Part shown: in pieces, positions 61,993 to 64,000 of the stretch
Layout of the letters: every line of letters begins with the position of its first letter
Position numbering within the stretch: the stretch's first letter is position 1
Assembly: GCA_024277555.1 (NCBI GenBank)
Contig: JAJRUY010000320.1
Coordinates: 1-64,000 of the forward strand
DNA from: Gammaproteobacteria bacterium
GTDB taxonomy: Bacteria; Pseudomonadota; Gammaproteobacteria; Chromatiales; Chromatiaceae
Length of the DNA stretch: 64,000 nucleotides
Reading direction: 5' to 3'
Translations under genes and position numbers: made by a program
The notes under the pieces: model-generated
What the model was told of the DNA's origin: nothing
Database searches by the model: none
What the model saw: only the letters and a program-made list of their open reading frames with translations

Positions 61993-62008
61993 TGCGGGGT
62001 ACAGTGGC

Positions 62009-62215
62009 TATGGTTTGCCTGGCTCACCGTTGCGCATACGGAAGAAAAACGCCCCCGTCCCTGAATTGGCAATGACAAGATCAGGATTATCCTTGTCCCC
62101 AAGGGCGCTCACCAGGCGGGTCCCTGGTAATGTGCCCAGTTCCGCTGCACTGTCGCCCCAGCCGAGGCCATTGCGGTAATCAGAAAATTCGCCAAGAAAC
62201 TTTTTACTCTTTTTT
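62009..62215 (-). pseudogene. Fragment with FG-GAP/VCBS-like repeat pattern
   Basis: The minus strand encodes LGTLPGTRLVSALGDKDN followed by PDLVIANSGTGAFFFRM and soon a stop at 62009-62011. The DxDxxPDLVIANSG pattern resembles the calcium-binding loop of FG-GAP/VCBS repeats in secreted proteins. No start or longer domain is present. The region 62216-62320 between this fragment and the ATPase stop shows only a weak GAGCCA/TGGCTC hairpin. Confidence 0.3.
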
Positions 62216-62320
62216 GAAAACGAAACGCATCAAGCGCAAGATATACAAGCAGTCAGACTGCCTGACAGTATTGCTCTGAGCCACACTTGGATGGCTCACT
62301 TTCTACTTGCAAATACACAT

Positions 62321-63487
62321 TCAAGCTCCAAAAAAACTGAGCCAGTTACTTAGCTGTATGTCCTTGAACACGCTTTCATTTATGCCGGAGTAAATCAGGC
62401 TCCCTTTAATTTCTGCTGGAAGGACTTCATCACCCTGCAACTTATTAAGATACAGGATGTTTGCTATAAAACTGCTGTGAAATGTTTCACTTGATTTTAT
62501 TTCTATCGGGAATAGAAAGGTGGATCGATCCTCAATCAAATCAACTTCATGACCTTTCTGATCACGCCAAAAATAGAGGTTGACTTCGGTTCCGGAATTG
62601 TTGAGTTTTTTCAAGTATTCACTCACCACAAAGTTTTCAAATATGTTGCCTCTCAAGGGATGTGTATCAAGTTGATCCATTGAATTGATCCCCAGCAAGT
62701 AACACAGCAAGCCCGTGTCATGGAAGTACAACTTTGGAGTTTTGACAATTCGCTTATTGTAATTATTGAAATGGGGAGAGAGAGTGAAGCATATATACGT
62801 AGAATTTAATGCTGAAATCCATTCCGAAATAGTGGGACTGCTTACGCCCACTTCATTTGAAAGTGAGGATGCGTTAATTAACTGACCAACGCGGCCAGCA
62901 GCCAGTTTTACAAATTTTTCGAATAAGTCAATTTTTGTAATATTTGTTAATAAGCGAATATCTTTTTCGACATAAAGCTGGAAATAGTTTTTTAACCATT
63001 TTGTTGGATTAAGCTGTGAATTGTATATCCGCGGGTAGCCACCATGAAACAGAAACTCATTCAGGGTAAAACCGGGGTTATGTTTGATAATTTCAGATAC
63101 AGCTAGCGGATGCAGGTGAAATAGCTCTGTTCGGCCCGCCAGTGTCTGGGTAATCGAATCAACCAGAAGAAGGCCGTTAGATCCTGTCAAAACAAATTTA
63201 TTTTGATTCCCTGGTTCATCAACAATGGTTTGTATATAAGAACTGAGCTCAGGAACACGCTGAAATTCGTCAAGAATACAGTGTGTGGAAAGTTGATTGA
63301 GAAACCCCCTCGGATCAGATCTGGCCATCTCACGAACATCCGGATCTTCAAGAGATCGATAATCGTATTGGCTAAATAGTTTTCGTACCAGCGTGGTCTT
63401 GCCAGATTGACGCGGACCCAGAAGTGTTAACACCGGATAGCTTTCAAGTGATTGGGTCAGTTGCTCTGAGATTGATCGCTCATACAT
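62321..63487 (-). CDS. AAA-type ATPase with DUF4143 domain
   Basis: This 388-residue protein has Walker A LLGPRQSGKTTLV (22-34), Walker B HCILDEFQRVPEL, a sensor TGSNGLLL, and a C-terminal DUF4143 domain with FENFVVSEYLKK and a nuclease-like YFWRDQKGHEVDLI ... FPIEIKSS. These proteins are widespread, often in variable regions, and their function is unknown. The gene is strongly AT-rich relative to the rest of the window. It is intact and starts at ATG 63487, just below a palindrome. Confidence 0.92.
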   Translation of the reverse strand: MYERSISEQLTQSLESYPVLTLLGPRQSGKTTLVRKLFSQYDYRSLEDPDVREMARSDPRGFLNQLSTHCILDEFQRVPELSSYIQTIVDEPGNQNKFVLTGSNGLLLVDSITQTLAGRTELFHLHPLAVSEIIKHNPGFTLNEFLFHGGYPRIYNSQLNPTKWLKNYFQLYVEKDIRLLTNITKIDLFEKFVKLAAGRVGQLINASSLSNEVGVSSPTISEWISALNSTYICFTLSPHFNNYNKRIVKTPKLYFHDTGLLCYLLGINSMDQLDTHPLRGNIFENFVVSEYLKKLNNSGTEVNLYFWRDQKGHEVDLIEDRSTFLFPIEIKSSETFHSSFIANILYLNKLQGDEVLPAEIKGSLIYSGINESVFKDIQLSNWLSFFGA

Positions 63488-63497
63488 ACGAAAATAA

Positions 63498-63521
63498 TGA
63501 CACCCCTTACTAAGGGTGTCA
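63498..63521. promoter_or_regulatory. Palindrome upstream of the DUF4143 ATPase
   Basis: TGACACCCCTTA and TAAGGGTGTCA flank one C, forming an almost perfect inverted repeat (one extra C in the left arm). It lies 11 bp upstream of the ATPase ATG, in the position of an operator or leader hairpin. Confidence 0.55.
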
Positions 63522-63612
63522 ATTTAATATGCCGCTTTAAATTAACACCGAATAACATCTTTTGAAGGCATGAAGTTATTAATTTACTCATACACGATTG
63601 GTTTGTGGATAA

Positions 63613-63723
63613 GATGCCAGTGCCAATCAGGCATTGATTCAGGTTCAACAAATGGCTGTCGATATAGCGCAACGGGGCGGCCAGGCTGGATATGGAATGT
63701 TGAATCTGGCGATCAGACGGCAT
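63613..63723 (-). pseudogene. Truncated 5' copy of the AraC regulator
   Basis: The first 37 codons duplicate the AraC gene at 61719 with two changes in the protein (Val11Ile and Asp29Asn). After the repeat ends the frame continues LSTNQSCMSKLITSC as unrelated sequence to 63457. It lacks nearly all of the sensor and the HTH, so it cannot be functional. Confidence 0.9.
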
Positions 63724-63788
63724 GACTGAGACATATTCTGACTATCGGACAGACATATTAGGATAGCTGTCCGATATTCACAAGTTTT
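63613..63788. repeat. 176-bp direct repeat, copy 2
   Basis: Second copy of 61609-61784. It includes the candidate AraC half-sites at 63729-63737 and 63751-63759 and the TATCGGACAG/CTGTCCGATA inverted repeat at 63743-63776. It lies 85 bp upstream of the saccharopine dehydrogenase-like gene, placing the same control region before that gene. The stretch 63522-63612 between the ATPase palindrome and this copy shows no other feature. Confidence 0.93.
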
Positions 63789-63872
63789 AAGCCGAATCAA
63801 ACATTCTTCATTTTTTCAGCCAGTTATATGATGAATGCCTTGAATTTATAACTATGAAGCTTGGAGTAACCC

Positions 63873-64000
63873 ATGTCGCAAGAACGCAAAGTGCTGGTTT
63901 ATGGAGCAAACGGCTATACCGGTAAGCTGGTTGCTGAAAGCCTGGCAGACCGAAATATTCCTTTTTACATGGCGGGTCGCAGTCGGGAGAAGCTCGAAAA
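63873..64000 (+). CDS. Saccharopine dehydrogenase-like protein, 5' part
   Basis: The gene starts at ATG 63873 with TTGGAG seven bases upstream and runs off the window. The first 42 residues show VYGANGYTGKLVAESLA and FYMAGRSREKLE, the Rossmann start of the saccharopine dehydrogenase/trans-acting enoyl reductase group also seen at 56156-57238. It reads from the duplicated AraC-type promoter. Nothing can be said of the catalytic part. Confidence 0.85.
   Translation, partial: MSQERKVLVYGANGYTGKLVAESLADRNIPFYMAGRSREKLE

Overview
The window looks like chromosomal DNA of a gammaproteobacterium, probably aquatic. Supporting evidence: gammaproteobacterial gene pairs (mutY-yggX, ubiE-ubiJ-ubiB, hslVU, hemCDXY, lptM-dapF-DUF484-xerC), lipid genes often found in marine heterotrophs (oleABCD, a wax ester synthase, a SdsA1-like alkylsulfatase), and moderately high GC with AT-richer patches. 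The exact genus cannot be read from the sequence.

Region 1 (about 1-38.3 kb) is mostly conserved backbone. It starts with tRNA-Phe, yggX, mutY and ftsY (minus), then rsmD, coaD, a YfhL-type ferredoxin, ggt and an exported M20 peptidase (plus). A convergent pair of exported amidohydrolase-fold proteins follows, one of which has lost its metal ligands. After a small kinase and a noncoding block of nested inverted repeats (10.8-11.2 kb) comes the oleABCD operon for head-to-head condensation of fatty acyl chains into long-chain olefins. Divergent to it are a phosphopantetheinyl transferase and a phospholipase-D lipoprotein. A minus-strand run follows: acyltransferase, ubiB, ubiJ, ubiE, hslU, hslV, then xerC, DUF484, dapF and lptM. 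On the plus strand are an esterase, hemC-hemD-hemX-hemY, an acyltransferase, a YheT-type hydrolase, a TPR/sulfotransferase-like protein and an AsmA-like protein, ending at tRNA-Gly(CCC).

Region 2 (38.4-64 kb) begins right after tRNA-Gly and has an accessory character. It carries four AraC- or TetR-type regulators, a hydroxylase/TPR-sulfotransferase group, an aldehyde dehydrogenase-GMC oxidoreductase-DUF1329 operon, an AT-rich GMC oxidoreductase lacking its C-terminus, an AidB-like acyl-CoA dehydrogenase under a TetR regulator with two visible operators, a glycyl radical enzyme with its radical-SAM activase, a saccharopine-dehydrogenase-like protein, an alkylsulfatase, a wax ester synthase and an AraC regulator. 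The last 2.4 kb holds a patchwork of gene fragments and a DUF4143 ATPase, enclosed by two 176-bp direct repeats that each carry the araC 5' end and its promoter. A second saccharopine-dehydrogenase-like gene runs off the right edge.

Functionally, region 2 reads as a set of alcohol, aldehyde, sulfate-ester and acyl-chain conversions under local regulators. It bears several signs of rearrangement: truncated genes, relics and duplicated promoters. The least explained items are the glycyl radical enzyme, the repeat-bracketed segment, the hydroxylase/sulfotransferase/cysteine-cluster group and the palindromic element beside oleD.
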